In this document: positions 47,726 through 58,140 of the stretch, piece by piece
How positions within the stretch are numbered: position 1 is the first letter of the stretch
Layout of the letters: each line of letters opens with the position of its first letter
Assembly: GCF_030272615.1 (NCBI RefSeq)
Contig: NC_081412.1
Location: 547,984,488-548,048,487 of the forward strand
Reading direction: 5' to 3'
From: Cryptomeria japonica
Lineage: Eukaryota; Streptophyta; Pinopsida; Cupressales; Cupressaceae
Length of the DNA stretch: 64,000 nt
Made by a program: the position numbers and the translations under genes
The notes under the pieces: model-generated
Seen by the model: only the letters and a program-made list of their open reading frames with translations
The model's database searches: none
What the model was told of the DNA's origin: nothing

Positions 47726-47826
47726 ATACGAGTATTCTCACCTTCTCGTACAAGTATTCCCACATACTCGTACTAGTGCACAAAGAAACTCGTACGATAC
47801 TGAAAAAGGTACTCGTATGAGATTCT
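47726..47826. repeat. CTCGTACGAG palindrome array near the 5' LTR of element C
   Basis: Five units within 100 bases: CATACGAG, CTCGTACAAG, CTCGTACTAG, CTCGTACGAT and CTCGTATGAG. The consensus CTCGTACGAG is a perfect 10-base palindrome. Confidence 0.75.
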
Positions 47827-47898
47827 GGAGCAGGTCTAGCCACAAGCCCGTGAGATTGAAGATTTGATGATGAGAGAGGCCAAGAAATTAGATTTCCT

Positions 47899-47916
47899 AC
47901 CCCACAGTGAGCGCCA
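47899..47916 (-). other. Element C primer binding site
   Basis: The - strand reads TGGCGCTCACTGTGGGGT, starting four bases after the LTR end. I recognise this as the PBS style of many Tat elements but cannot name the tRNA with confidence. Confidence 0.6.
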
Positions 47917-47920
47917 AAAA

Positions 47921-49010
47921 TGTTGTGTGTGTGAAGTAGGATACTTGTAGCTACAACACAAACACTCAATAGATCATTACAAGCATGGTTAGCAAATTGA
48001 AATTAAATGAAAGATAAACCATGACAAAGCAACCTATTACCTCCTAAGAGATGCGAGTGTGGATTTTCTCTCAGATCTGGATAAGCAATCCCTGTGATTT
48101 GACTACACCTAGACAAAGAATTTAAAATGATGATGATATGAAAGCTAGATGAGATTGACTATGCTAGATTGATCCAAGAGTCTAATCAAGCTAATTATAT
48201 GCATGATCAAGCTACATGATTCAACAATTATGCTAGAATATGATCAAATTAAGCTAGATCTAAGATGCAATTACCTATAATAACAATGCTTAAATGATAT
48301 GCTAAAATGGATATGCCTATAGTAACAATACCTAAAATGATATGAGATGGGGCCCTTTGTGCTCCAAAATGGGGGATATTTATAGGATTTCCAAGGTTAG
48401 GGGTGAGGTGGCAGGAATCAACGGTCAAGATTGAGTCTGAAGATATCAAGGGTAAAATTGGAGGAGGTTGGAGAAGAGGTTGGAGGGAGGGACACTTGTC
48501 ATCTCTGTGGTGACAAATGTCAAGGAGCCTTTCTCATAAGAGGGAAAGTGTCCAAGGGAGGAGACATGTGGCATAAGTGCCATGTGTCTCAAGGGGAGGA
48601 TATCCAACCCATAGGAGGTTAGGATAGTGTTAGTTAAACCCGAGATTAGGTGGAATGGGTTAGGTTAAGGGATGGTTAGGTTAGGTGGTTAGAAGTTAGG
48701 AGGCATGTGGGTAATTTGAATTTAAAAATTCAAATAATAGGAAAAGGCTAATTAACTTTCAACAACTCATAAATTGATTTGTTTTAATTAATTAGGGGAT
48801 TAGAAGGAATGAATTAAATGGGGGAGGTTTAATTAATCAAATGGGACTATTGAAATGAACCTATTTAATAAATCCTTAGATTTATTAATAAGTAGATGAA
48901 TGGGAGAATTTAATCAAATTGCTAATGAATTCAATTAAATTGGGAAGGGGGATTAATTAAATAATTGCTTATTTAATTAATTATCTTCAGACCATTTTCA
49001 GGTGTATACA
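47921..49010 (-). repeat. Element C 5' LTR
   Basis: 1090 bp. The + strand outer end is TGTTGTGTGTGTGAAG and the inner boundary is the PBS. The - strand starts TGTATACACC. TATA-like box at 48377-48386. Confidence 0.9.
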
Positions 49011-49378
49011 ATACCCTACCGACGCGATCTCTCAAGTGCCCTAAGTCCAAAAAAATGTTAAACTTTGACGGACTGTTTCTTCCAAACCAAGACACATATG
49101 ATCAATCTATTTGAACCTGTGGGGCCGCGTGAGGCTCCTCTGCAATGGCCTATCTCTATTTTTGATGAGTCGAAGCCATTTTCAATTGGTAGCATTTTTT
49201 CACCTACTGCAAAAACTGTCAGTTGCATTCAATGCAAAGTTGCAAGATAGGCTGGAATTTATTTGGTTCATCCTATGCACAAACCGACATCACGAGCGCA
49301 TCTAGGTGGGCAAGTTTACAGTAGGCATGATCCTCTCATGCATCCCAAAGCGCTGGAACGTCGAGAGTCATACCCTAC
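49011..49378. repeat. Tandem array of about 357-bp units, right part
   Basis: Resumes the third unit exactly where element C cut it, and the fourth starts at 49241 (TGCAAGATAGG). The fourth is cut at 49378 by solo LTR E. A short remnant (CAACGCGATG) follows that LTR at 51024 before similarity is lost. Confidence 0.88.
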
Positions 49379-51018
49379 TGTGTGGGGGAAAAAGTGGCAC
49401 TAAGCAAACATGCCCTAATCTCACTTTCAATCACACACTTGTGGAATACTAAAGAGCCTAGAGGTATCACACAATTGGCTACTTCTTTTTGTGGAAGAGA
49501 GAGCCATGGGCTACCTATTAGGATTTCTATTCCTTCGTTGCAAATGATAGATAGAATGATGCAAGTTCAATTCCTAACCCCAAAGTGCAAGTATGAACTA
49601 ATAACAAGTTTGCAGAATTGAACTTAAACAATGGAAAGTTGTAAACAAAAGGACAAGACAAGAATGTAAATGCGTACCCGGTGTTAAAATATGAGTGAAA
49701 ATGTTCGGGACGGGGGTGGGGGTGCCACTATCCTGATTCTGCCCCTGAAACTGCTCCTGAAATTGTTGTTTTGCAACCTGAAAAGCTGTCAAAAATGCTG
49801 AAAATTGTTGTCTGACAGAGGGACCAGGGTGCCCAGCGCCCCTGTCCTAGTAGGACCAGGGCATCCCACGCCCCTGTCCTAGTCTTCTGTTCTGAAATTT
49901 GGTGTGTTGCTTGGTTTTCGTCTGCTTCTCCTGAATCTGTAACTTGCGGCATCGTCCGAATTCTGAAACCTGCACTTATATCTGAAAAGGTGCGGTGGGC
50001 GGCTATATAGGGTTTTGCCTTAGTCTAACCCCCGCTTTGGTGATTTCCACCTCCACAAATAGCCAAGTTGTATTGTAAAAGTAATGTGTGTGCAGACCTT
50101 GTGTGTGTGCAAGATCCTAAAATGCAAGCAAGCAAACTAGAGCAACCTAGAAAGTAAACCCTAATTGCTTGTAAAGGATAATGTAAATGCTCCAAATCAA
50201 GATGAAAAGTGATCTAAAGCATGAATACAAATGATATGATGAGGCTTATGCAAAGACATGAAAACAACATGAAATCATACCCAACCCCAAGGGAGGGGTA
50301 CAAGCCAATCTTCAGTCAGTAATCCCCTATTGCTCTTCAATGTCTTCAAAGCCCTAAATGAATGAAATTGATGAATGCTTGATGGATGGATGTTGAATGT
50401 TATTGAAGTCTTCAAAGATCTGCTCTTTCGCTGCATAGAAGGTCCCTGAAAGCCAAAATTCTGATCCTTTCAAATGAAGAAAGAGAGCTCTTATATATGA
50501 AACCCTAGGTCTTAATTTCAACTTTTGGCCGACCTAGAGATTGAATCTCCTGCCAATTTCTTGGGGTTAAGCTTTATTTTATGATTGGATTGCGCTCCTA
50601 AAATTTCGGGAAAAATGTCCGGGACCGTGTGCACTCCGGGCGCCACGGTCCCGACGACTTTTCACCAAATTTTTAGTGCCGTCGGATATGATGATTTTAG
50701 AGAGAATCCTGAAGTTACAGGTGACTTCGAGATGTTTTGACCCCCGAAATCAAGCCCCCAAGTTCAAAATAGGACCTAATTAGGGTTTTTGATTAAATGA
50801 TGTATTGGAGGAATAAAATGAAAGGGGCACACTTTAATGAAAAGGGCCCAACTTTATGATGTGGAAGATGATAAAATAGAACCTTAGACCTAATTAATTT
50901 AATTAATTAAGTGCTAAAGGGGAAATGCAATGCAAAATGCAAAATGCGCCAAGGCGGGTGCTGAACTATGTGCGAAATTGTACCACCCTAGCAAGTGCGT
51001 ACAATTTACGACGCTACA
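49379..51018 (-). mobile_element. Solo LTR E
   Basis: 1640 bp, TGTGTGGGGG...GACGCTACA on the + strand, flanked by a perfect CCTAC duplication (49374-49378 and 51019-51023). The - strand start TGTAGCGTCG and a TATATAA at 50491-50499 suggest - orientation. It contains GC-rich words (GGGACCGTG, CGCCACGGTCCCG near 50615-50655; CCAGGGTGCCCAGCGCCCC near 49825). No relation to the B or C LTRs seen beyond layout. Confidence 0.85.
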
Positions 51019-51023
51019 CCTAC

Positions 51024-51605
51024 CAACGCGATGTAGAAGTTCCTTGACAACTTTTTTGACAATAATGACATTTTTTGCTCAAATTGTATCTAGACTCAAT
51101 CTATGGCTCCTATGACCCGACAATGACTCAAATAATTATCCATGATTATACAAGAATCAATAATGCTCATGATTGACCTTATCAATAATGGTCATGATTG
51201 ACCTTATCACATCACATAAACTCGAAACATAGTCACAAAACATAGACACAAAAAATAGTCACAAAACATTGTCACATATTATTCAAAAATTTGCCTCTAA
51301 ATATAGTCAAATCAGCTCTTGGCTATTTGAATATACAAAAAAATGTCTTACAAATCATCTCATGGGCTTTTATAAAAAAATTGGCATTATAATATGTGCG
51401 ATTCAGCTCATCATCATTTTAATATACAAAATTTGGCATCTAAATATGTACAAATCAGCTCATTGCCATTTAAATATACAAAATTATGGCCCTAAACATG
51501 TACAAATCAGTTCATGGGCATTTATATATACAAAAAATGAATATAGAACAATTCATCGACGGTATATACAAAATTCTCAAAATCATTCTACTCTGAACCG
51601 TAGAA
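51024..51605. other. 3' flank of the transposase-like gene, with a 58-bp minisatellite
   Basis: A short ATGACTCAAATAAT stretch, a duplicated TCATGATTGACCTTATCA (51165 and 51191), GTCACAAAACAT words (51232-51272), then about five units of roughly 50-60 bp (51285-51535) sharing AAATCAGCTCATGG and AATATACAAAA. No terminal inverted repeat of the transposon is evident. Confidence 0.6.
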
Positions 51606-54600
51606 TCAATCAAGTGAGCCTTCAGGATCAGCTCTAACCCGTATTGTGTCAAGTATTGCCTTGTGGTAGGATTCACAAACTTTCCATAAAATCTTGTTAT
51701 GAGTGTATGCGGGAAAATGTGTGGACGAAAACGTATAAATCGAATTCAAAAGACCCACAAACCAATGAGACTTTTGGTGCAAGTATATGAACTAATTCAA
51801 TTAGTTCAACCTCCCAAGGGGTGTCCCATTGTTCTCTATCTCACAGGATCCCTAAAGTCAATGTTTTTCTCTCAGATCATTAAGAAAAATGACTAAGGAA
51901 TGATAACTCCAAGAATGAGTGATATTTGATTTATATGCATGAATGCATTCTAAGATATGTATGATGTTAAAACTATGATGAAAAAGCTATTATGAAGATG
52001 ATGATATGATAAAAGATTAGAAAATTATCCTAGTATGCTATACTATCCTAGCATGAATATTCTATGATATGAAAAATACTCCTAAATGCTATGATGATAT
52101 TCTAACAAACAGAGGCTAAAATGCTTAGTAAATTAGACTATAATGTAGATGCACGAAACTTGGATGATATGAAAATAAAGAATGAGAGCTCTATTTATAG
52201 GGAAAATAGGGCAATGGAGGGTTGAGATTGAATAATCTTAACAAGGGTCGGTATTGAAAGTTAATCAATCCATGTTTATAATTCTCACCAATGAAATGGT
52301 GACAATTATCAAAAAAGGGTTACTTGAGAGGAGATGCAAGAAGCATTAAATGCTTGCAAAGACATGAAGGTTACCCTAGGAGTTAAGGGTTAAGGTTAGG
52401 TTAGGGTTATCCAATGGATAAAGCTTTTACCCAAGGGGTAAACTCTTGTGCAAGGGTTAATAGGATAAACAAGGTTAAAGCCATGAATGCTTAATGAGAC
52501 CCTTGGGTTAGTTGAGGGTTAAGTTAGAGAGAAAGTCTCTAACCACGCAAGAAGGTTGAGTTAACCATAAATGGTTATGTAAGAGCCTTTAATGGTTTGG
52601 AAGACTTTTAGAGGTTAACCATTTGAAGACACAAAACCTTTAATGGTTATTGAAGACTTTGGAGGCTTTGAGAAGTGACTTCCCTTTGCTTAGGAATGTG
52701 ACAATAATTAGGAGATGAATTAGGCTAAATTGGAAGTGATTATAAGAATTTAGAAGGGGTTTAGGAGGCAAGTGGGAGATGTAGGAAAATGCAAGTGGAT
52801 GGGGGAAAAGGATTTTAATTAAAATAAAATTACTTTATTTCAACCAAAATAGATGCAACTTGCATAAATACAAGTGGGAGATTTAATAAATAAATTACAT
52901 TTATTTATTTGCAAGGATCAATTTAATTAAATGTAAATTAAATTAAAAAGGAAGAAAGGGGAATTAAATAAAGTGATTTATTTAATTAAAGGCCATAAAA
53001 GGTTTAGGTGAATTTAATTAAATAAATTGAGTAATTCATTTAATCAAATAGATGAATGTGAAGAAATTAATTAAATAGAATTTAATTAATAGGGGGAATG
53101 GGGTTAAAATAAATATTAAATATTTATTTAAGAAAGTGGTCAGATTTATATGTCTACAATGAGATCTACCATGATACTTCAGCAAATGAATATTTGTTGC
53201 AACAACAAGGTTAAAGAAATGAAGAATATGTCTCTGTGTTTCAAAGTCCTTGAACAATTAAACATCAGAATTCTTGATAGGGTATCTCCTAAACCATGTT
53301 CATGTCACGACAACAGACCCTATTGGGTACTCAATACCCTCTCTGTCAATGATTGTGGTTGTCAATTTTCTTTTAGGCTCAACACAACGACACAAATAGT
53401 AATTTGTTCCTTCTTTGTTATTCTCTTCTGCAACAACTACATACACATGACCTACATTTTATAAAGTGATAATTAAACCAAAAATAAAGTGTGATGTACA
53501 ACAAAATGAACCAAAAAGAATACTTGCAAAAAAATTAACTCAAAAAATCACCTGAATCCACTAGGTCGAATACATGGTCAAAATCCACTGATGTCTCCAT
53601 CTGGCTAAATTGTAGTGCTTTGGGAATTTGATATGTATCAATGGGAACCAAAGGTCTACAAGACCATTTGTCAACCCACTTTTGTGATTCACATTCTTCC
53701 CACAAACAATACATGCATGAAGAGCAAAAACATACCATCTGTCTCATATAAATTACTAGTGAACTTGCATTTGAACTCATAAATGAGTGCATGTCACTCG
53801 ATCCTGCATCTGTACAACAATATAGATAGTTTTCAATGTTAGATTCATGTTAGATTCAATGATCAACCAAAAATATCTATGAACTATTGATGTACCTAGA
53901 TTACCTAGACCCATCGTAGAGTTACACCATCGCATAATTATTTCTGCATCTATCAACTCAACACCACCTTCGTACTTCAATTCTTCTCTAGCTAGGGCTC
54001 TTTTTACACAAGCTTCTGCACCATCGTGCTCTCCCTTACTATGTCCAGCCTTAGTGAAATTCCAAAAATGTTGTACATCGCTTGTCATATGCATCCTTGT
54101 CAACCAATAAAACGTCCTTGCATTCTTGAATTGTGTGGTGCAATTATCTAACCATATTAAGTGTTGGTTGTATTGTATGTTTCTTTCCTTTAAATTATCA
54201 TAGAAAAATTTAAAGCATCCTTGTACAAACTTTGATGAATGAGTATGATTATCACTTATGTAGAAGTGATACTCTCTTACAACATTTCTATCCTCCTTTG
54301 TGCTATCATCTGCATGTATTAATGTTATGTGTACAAAAATAGAAACTTGTGTAGAATGATGATACATAGATTGCACTTCATTTGAGGTTGTCGTGTATAA
54401 TTTTCAGCAAAATCAACAATAGAGACAATGGTGCCAAGAGCAAATGTGTCCTTACATAACTTGAATTGCTCATCTAACCGTCGAGCTCTATGTGTATGCA
54501 TTATGTACTCATAAACTAGTTTCTCTTGAAATATTTTCATAAATTTAGCTACACATATATCATTTTTCACTAACTCACATCTCTTCAAATCTTTTCCATC

Positions 54601-56017
54601 TTTAACGCCATATGTGATTGTCTTGTATTTTCCAAAAGAAACTAGTTTCCTACCAATTTCATGTGTTCTCTCCAAATGTGCACATCTTGGTAAACGTTGC
54701 AAACCACCACATATAGCACAAGAACCTTCCAAACAAGGCATCTTATAATAAATGCAGCCATCATGTCTATTACATAGCACACTTGAAATAAATTCTCTTA
54801 CCAACTTAGGAGGTGCTTGTGTATTGAATTCGTGCAAAACATCGTTAGTGTGCAAAGTAGAACAAATATGACGAAAAATATCATAGTGCATGAAAAATTC
54901 AATATGAATCCTACAACAACACGTGGTGTGTACATGATTAATCTTAATATAACAAGGTTTTTCCATTTCAAAAAATCTTTGAGATTCTTATTTGAGGAAA
55001 ATTTTCAAGAAATCTTTCATAAAATTTTGTTTGAGTCATATCCAAATAGTGTTTGGCATGTGGCTCACGATTTGTAGACCCAATTCGCCTTCTAACAACA
55101 TCTCTTTGGTTGGGCGAAACTCTTGTGTTGTCATGCCAAAAAAATTTAATTAATGTTCTTAGTTCATCAACAACAACCTTGTCTTTGCGTGGTAGTCTAC
55201 CCGAGAATGCCCAAAAAGAATTATTGTTAGGTTCCTCTATTTTTTCTCGCCTCTGTAATGCTTTACTTGATGTTGTTCTACTAACGTTTAATGACTTACT
55301 TGTTTTATTTATCAAATGACATTTTTTTAATTTTCTTGCTTATTATGGTTAATGTAATGACACATCGAGTAACATTAGAATCTTTAGTACGTGATTTTGA
55401 ACCAATAGCTTGATATGCATCAAATAGATTTCTCACAATAGTTTTTTTGCTATTACTTTCGAATGATCTGAGGCCTAAAATTTTCATTATCTCTCTAAAA
55501 TTTAAATTTTTAATCATTTGAACAATTAATTGACATCTTATGGTTTGATTTGAGTTTTCAAAATAGATTTTCCATATTATTTTAACCATTCTCCTACAAG
55601 TTCATTGATTCATTTTATCGAGCATTGGCTTCAATATATTCTCATCAATGTCAATTAGATACTTTGGTTTCCTACGAATGATTCTAGGAGGTGTTAACAT
55701 CGATGCATTGTGTGCATTCTGTACATTCAATTCATCAAATAGAGCAGGTGTATGTTCATCATTTAATTGATTATTCAATGTGGTCTCTTCTTCAATTGCA
55801 TTAGGGTCATACGGTAAATTAAATGTCTCTTCTTCAATTGCATTAGGTGCATTATGTTTGTTTGGTAAATCGAATTGAGATGTTGATGACATACATTCTT
55901 GACCCATTGTTCTTATGTCATGTAATTTATTCATACGTTGCCTTTGTCTTTCCTTTTCAGCCTCTCGTTGTTCCATCGTTCCTCGCTTGTTCTTTCCAAT
56001 GATTGATATCGATTGTC
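51606..56017 (-). pseudogene. Transposase-like gene with candidate DDE core, intron-containing, interrupted by solo LTR F
   Basis: Order on the - strand: an exon starting at 56017 after an AG (RQREAEK-type charged start), FWHDNTRVSPNQRDVVRRR (about 55150), HYLDMTQTKFYERFL, a Cys-rich section (THTTCCCRIH; CLEGSCAICGG), VDFAENY (54396-54416), LDNCTTQF (about 54129-54152) and HSKGEHDGA (54017-54043). The last three resemble the Asp/Asp/H-x-K-G-x-x-D-G pattern of uncharacterised transposon proteins common in animals, so they are a candidate catalytic triad. The Cys segment VCFCSSCMYCLWEEC is in the next exon (53806-53554). The last exon (YYLCRCVEPKRK, GSVVV) is cut by LTR F at 53158 and ends at 51606. 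Introns of about 100 bp lie near 53807-53909 and 53461-53553. Broken by several stops and frame changes (near 55310, 54967 and 54376). Superfamily unassigned. Confidence 0.68.
51704..53158 (-). mobile_element. Solo LTR F (related to element B LTR)
   Basis: 1455 bp with a perfect ATGAG duplication (51699-51703 and 53159-53163). The + strand starts TGTATGCGGG; the - strand starts TGTAGACATATAAAT. The middle resembles element B's LTR (GAGCTCTATTTATAGG, GGGCAATGGAGGGTTGAG, ATCCAATGGATAA, AACCATAAATGGTTATG), but the two outer ends differ. It is a relative rather than the same family. TATA-like box at 52191-52200. Confidence 0.9.
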
Positions 56018-56536
56018 CTAAATAGAATCATATTACATATATATGTAAACAAAAGTTCATAAATAATCAAATAACCACAAATATTCATCTTGTCATTATT
56101 TTTTTTAATCAAAACTATTAAACAATCACAATAATATTGACAAAACTAATAAGAACAACAATTCAATCATTTGAAATCGTGCAAAAACAAAAAAATCACT
56201 CACTTCTATGTATAAAACAGTGACAGAAGTGCAGACACGGTTGTAGTGGGGCCTTCAATGATCTCAGAAACTTCTTTTGAGGTTGTTGAGGCTCTTGGGA
56301 AAATATGACTATGTCTAAGTACTACGTATGTTGTATATTAATAATCATGTACGCACTGCTAGTCCCTAAAATGTTGGCAAGACCAACGATATTTTTTTTC
56401 ACCCTGTACGCACTTAGAACTCATAAATACCACGCACTCTCTCGTAGGCCTTAAAAATGTTATGGCAGGGTAGCGAACTAATCGACTTAGTACCTCATAC
56501 GCGCTATTTGTAGTAAAGAAAATGTGAAGGAAAAGG

Positions 56537-56540
<4 letters not shown>
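56018..56540. other. Upstream region of the transposase-like gene
   Basis: AT-rich to 56220, then a CpG-containing stretch with GTACGCACT, TGTACGCACTT, CACGCACTCT and ATACGCGCTA units. This is the decayed CGCGTACGCG-type array that continues past the microsatellites at 57168-57270. Confidence 0.5.

Positions 56541-56622
<82 letters not shown>
56541..56622. repeat. (GA)n microsatellite
   Basis: About 41 perfect GA units, followed by an imperfect GGAGAGAGAAAGAG tail. The Ser/Leu and Arg/Glu ORFs across it are artefacts. Confidence 0.97.
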
Positions 56623-56631
<9 letters not shown>

Positions 56632-56649
56632 AAGAGTGGGGAGAGAGAG

Positions 56650-56818
56650 AGAGATGATGCACAATGGGTTTTGTACACTGAATCAAATGCTAAGTCTATC
56701 AAGGAAAGCATAGCCTCTCGAGCTCAAACTATGGACCTTGGGATTATTAGGTCTACTGTTAATCCAAATGGTGACCACTACATGGCAGACCTAATTGCAA
56801 TACAACAATATAAAGTAA
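56650..56818 (+). other. Complex-sequence island between two GA microsatellites, exon-like
   Basis: A non-repetitive 170-base segment with an open + strand frame (DDAQWVLYTESNAKSIKESI, then RAQTMDLGIIRSTVNPNGD) ending at a possible GTAAGA donor (56815). Amino-acid composition looks protein-like, unlike its flanks. I do not recognise it; it may be a captured exon or part of an older element. Confidence 0.35.
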
Positions 56819-56898
56819 GAGAGATAAAGGGGGTAGGGAGAGAGAAAGAGTAGGGAGGGATAGAAGAAGAGAGAGGGATGGGGTATGGAGGAAGGGAG

Positions 56899-56903
<5 letters not shown>

Positions 56904-56962
<59 letters not shown>
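56904..56962. repeat. (AG)n microsatellite
   Basis: About 29 perfect AG units. Confidence 0.97.
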
Positions 56963-56963
<1 letters not shown>

Positions 56964-57009
56964 CACCCTATACGCGCTTGAGAGGCGGAGAGAGGGAGAC
57001 AATACACAT

Positions 57010-57155
57010 ACATACACACATATGTGTGTATATATACTTAATATAAAATATATTATATATTATTATATACATATATATATTATATATTATATATTATATG
57101 TATATACACATATTATATATATAATATCATATTATACATATTATACACACTCCCA
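57010..57155. repeat. AT-rich alternating tract
   Basis: Long run of TATATA, ATATTATA and ACACATA words; able to form hairpins. No gene. Confidence 0.85.
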
Positions 57156-57164
57156 AATTTTTTA

Positions 57165-57275
57165 AAAAAGTAGCGCGTACGTGTTGTTTTAGCTTTATTA
57201 CCGCATACACGCTATTTATAGTAAAGACAACGCATATGTGCTTCTTATACCATAGGTACCCCGTACACATTTTTG
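57165..57275. repeat. CGCGTACGCG-like motif array, distal part
   Basis: GTAGCGCGTACGTGTT, CCGCATACACGCTATT, ACGCATATGTGC and CCCGTACACAT within about 100 bases, the same motif family as at 25988-26225 and 56345-56510. Confidence 0.6.
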
Positions 57276-58082
57276 ACTATTTAGGATTGGAAATAGGCCT
57301 AGATGACAAAGCTATGGGTTGGAAGTTTGATTTCCCTCCATTTCCCTCCTTTTTGATGTGTTTTATTTTATCAACTTGGTTTCTCGACTTTGTCATCATC
57401 AGGTTTACACTTCATCAAGTGGGTATTTCTAAAATTGCCACCATATTTTCACCCATCTTATGAGCTTTCTAACCATATATTTAAAAAATAAATTGAACAA
57501 CAATAACATATTATTATTGAATTTCTTTTACCAGTGTCTCCATAGTTCTCACAGACATACGTGTACCATTTTTTAAATAATTTTTGATCTAATTATCCAA
57601 ATTTAAAATTTTTTTATATTATTCTAGTGCACTTGATTATTTACAATTTAAAAAATAAATTGTATTTTCGATTTTTTTAGTGCAAGTTATGTTTCTTGCA
57701 CGAGCATGTACCTAATTTTGAGGATGTGCTCAATTGAAAAAATCATTTAAAAAAAAAAATACCCAACAAAAAATTACAAAAAAATACACATCCTAGTGCT
57801 CACTCTTAACTATCTTTCTACCAAAGGATTTGTCAAAATATTAAATCTAACAATGACTTTTTTGATGTGCACGTCAGACACTATGTTATGTTTTTCAGAA
57901 AAAATCAGGGTGTTTTTTGTGCGCAAAGGATTTGACCCCCTTAATCTTATCCAATTTTGAAAAAGTTTAGTAGTTTGGAAAGTAGATTCAGAGTACTACA
58001 ATATTTGTTCTTTGATTATCTTCATATCTTGAGTGGACGACTTTCAAATTTTGCCTCCAATCTCACGTTCACCTAATTTCAG
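57276..58082. other. Non-coding flank
   Basis: AT-rich, with a GTGTCTGACGTGCACATC-type segment on the - strand near 57870. No ORF with a recognisable domain. Confidence 0.4.
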
Positions 58083-58140
58083 AAAAAAAGTGTCCACTTA
58101 TACCCCCTTTTTGACCACCATCTTTGTGAACTTACCCTTC
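58083..58140 (-). repeat. Shared upstream module, copy 2
   Basis: The - strand reads CACAAAGATGGTGGTCA, then AAGTGGACAC after a 13-base insert relative to copy 1 at 25927. It may mark the 5' boundary of the transposon that contains the gene at 51606-56017. Confidence 0.55.

Larger units (their letters stand above)
45847..47900. other. Element C leader
   Basis: About 2 kb between PBS and gag with no supportable ORF. It contains the TCGTACGAC-type array at 46380-46640, a stretch at 46860-47300 rich in CGC and with several duplicated words (CGCGATTGAGGCC / GACCGCGAGGCCC), and the CTCGTACGAG array at 47726-47826. Confidence 0.5.
30478..49010 (-). mobile_element. Element C: full-length 18.5-kb Tat-like Ty3/gypsy retrotransposon with sense accessory ORF
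   Basis: LTRs at 30478-31582 and 47921-49010 flank a 16.3-kb internal region. The target copies are ATGCT (30473-30477) and ATACC (49011-49015); neighbouring tandem units read ATACT or ATACC here, so this is a worn 5-bp duplication. PPT next to the left LTR and PBS next to the right LTR set the - orientation. Gag-pol (45846-38550) has the same domain order and nearly the same length as in B, but with frameshifts as well as stops. Downstream is an accessory ORF on the same strand. LTRs look about 94-95% identical by eye, so C is older than B. Confidence 0.92.

Noticed and set aside
53150-53464. + strand ORF of 104 codons
   Set aside because: Antisense shadow of the last exon of the transposase-like gene.
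56359-57019. Ser/Leu-repeat and Arg/Glu-repeat ORFs
   Set aside because: Direct translation of the GA microsatellites in other frames.
25927-58140. One giant transposon bounded by the two shared upstream modules
   Set aside because: The modules face each other like inverted ends, but the interior holds two unrelated genes each reading inward from its own module, plus the tandem array and element C. Two separate elements are a simpler explanation.
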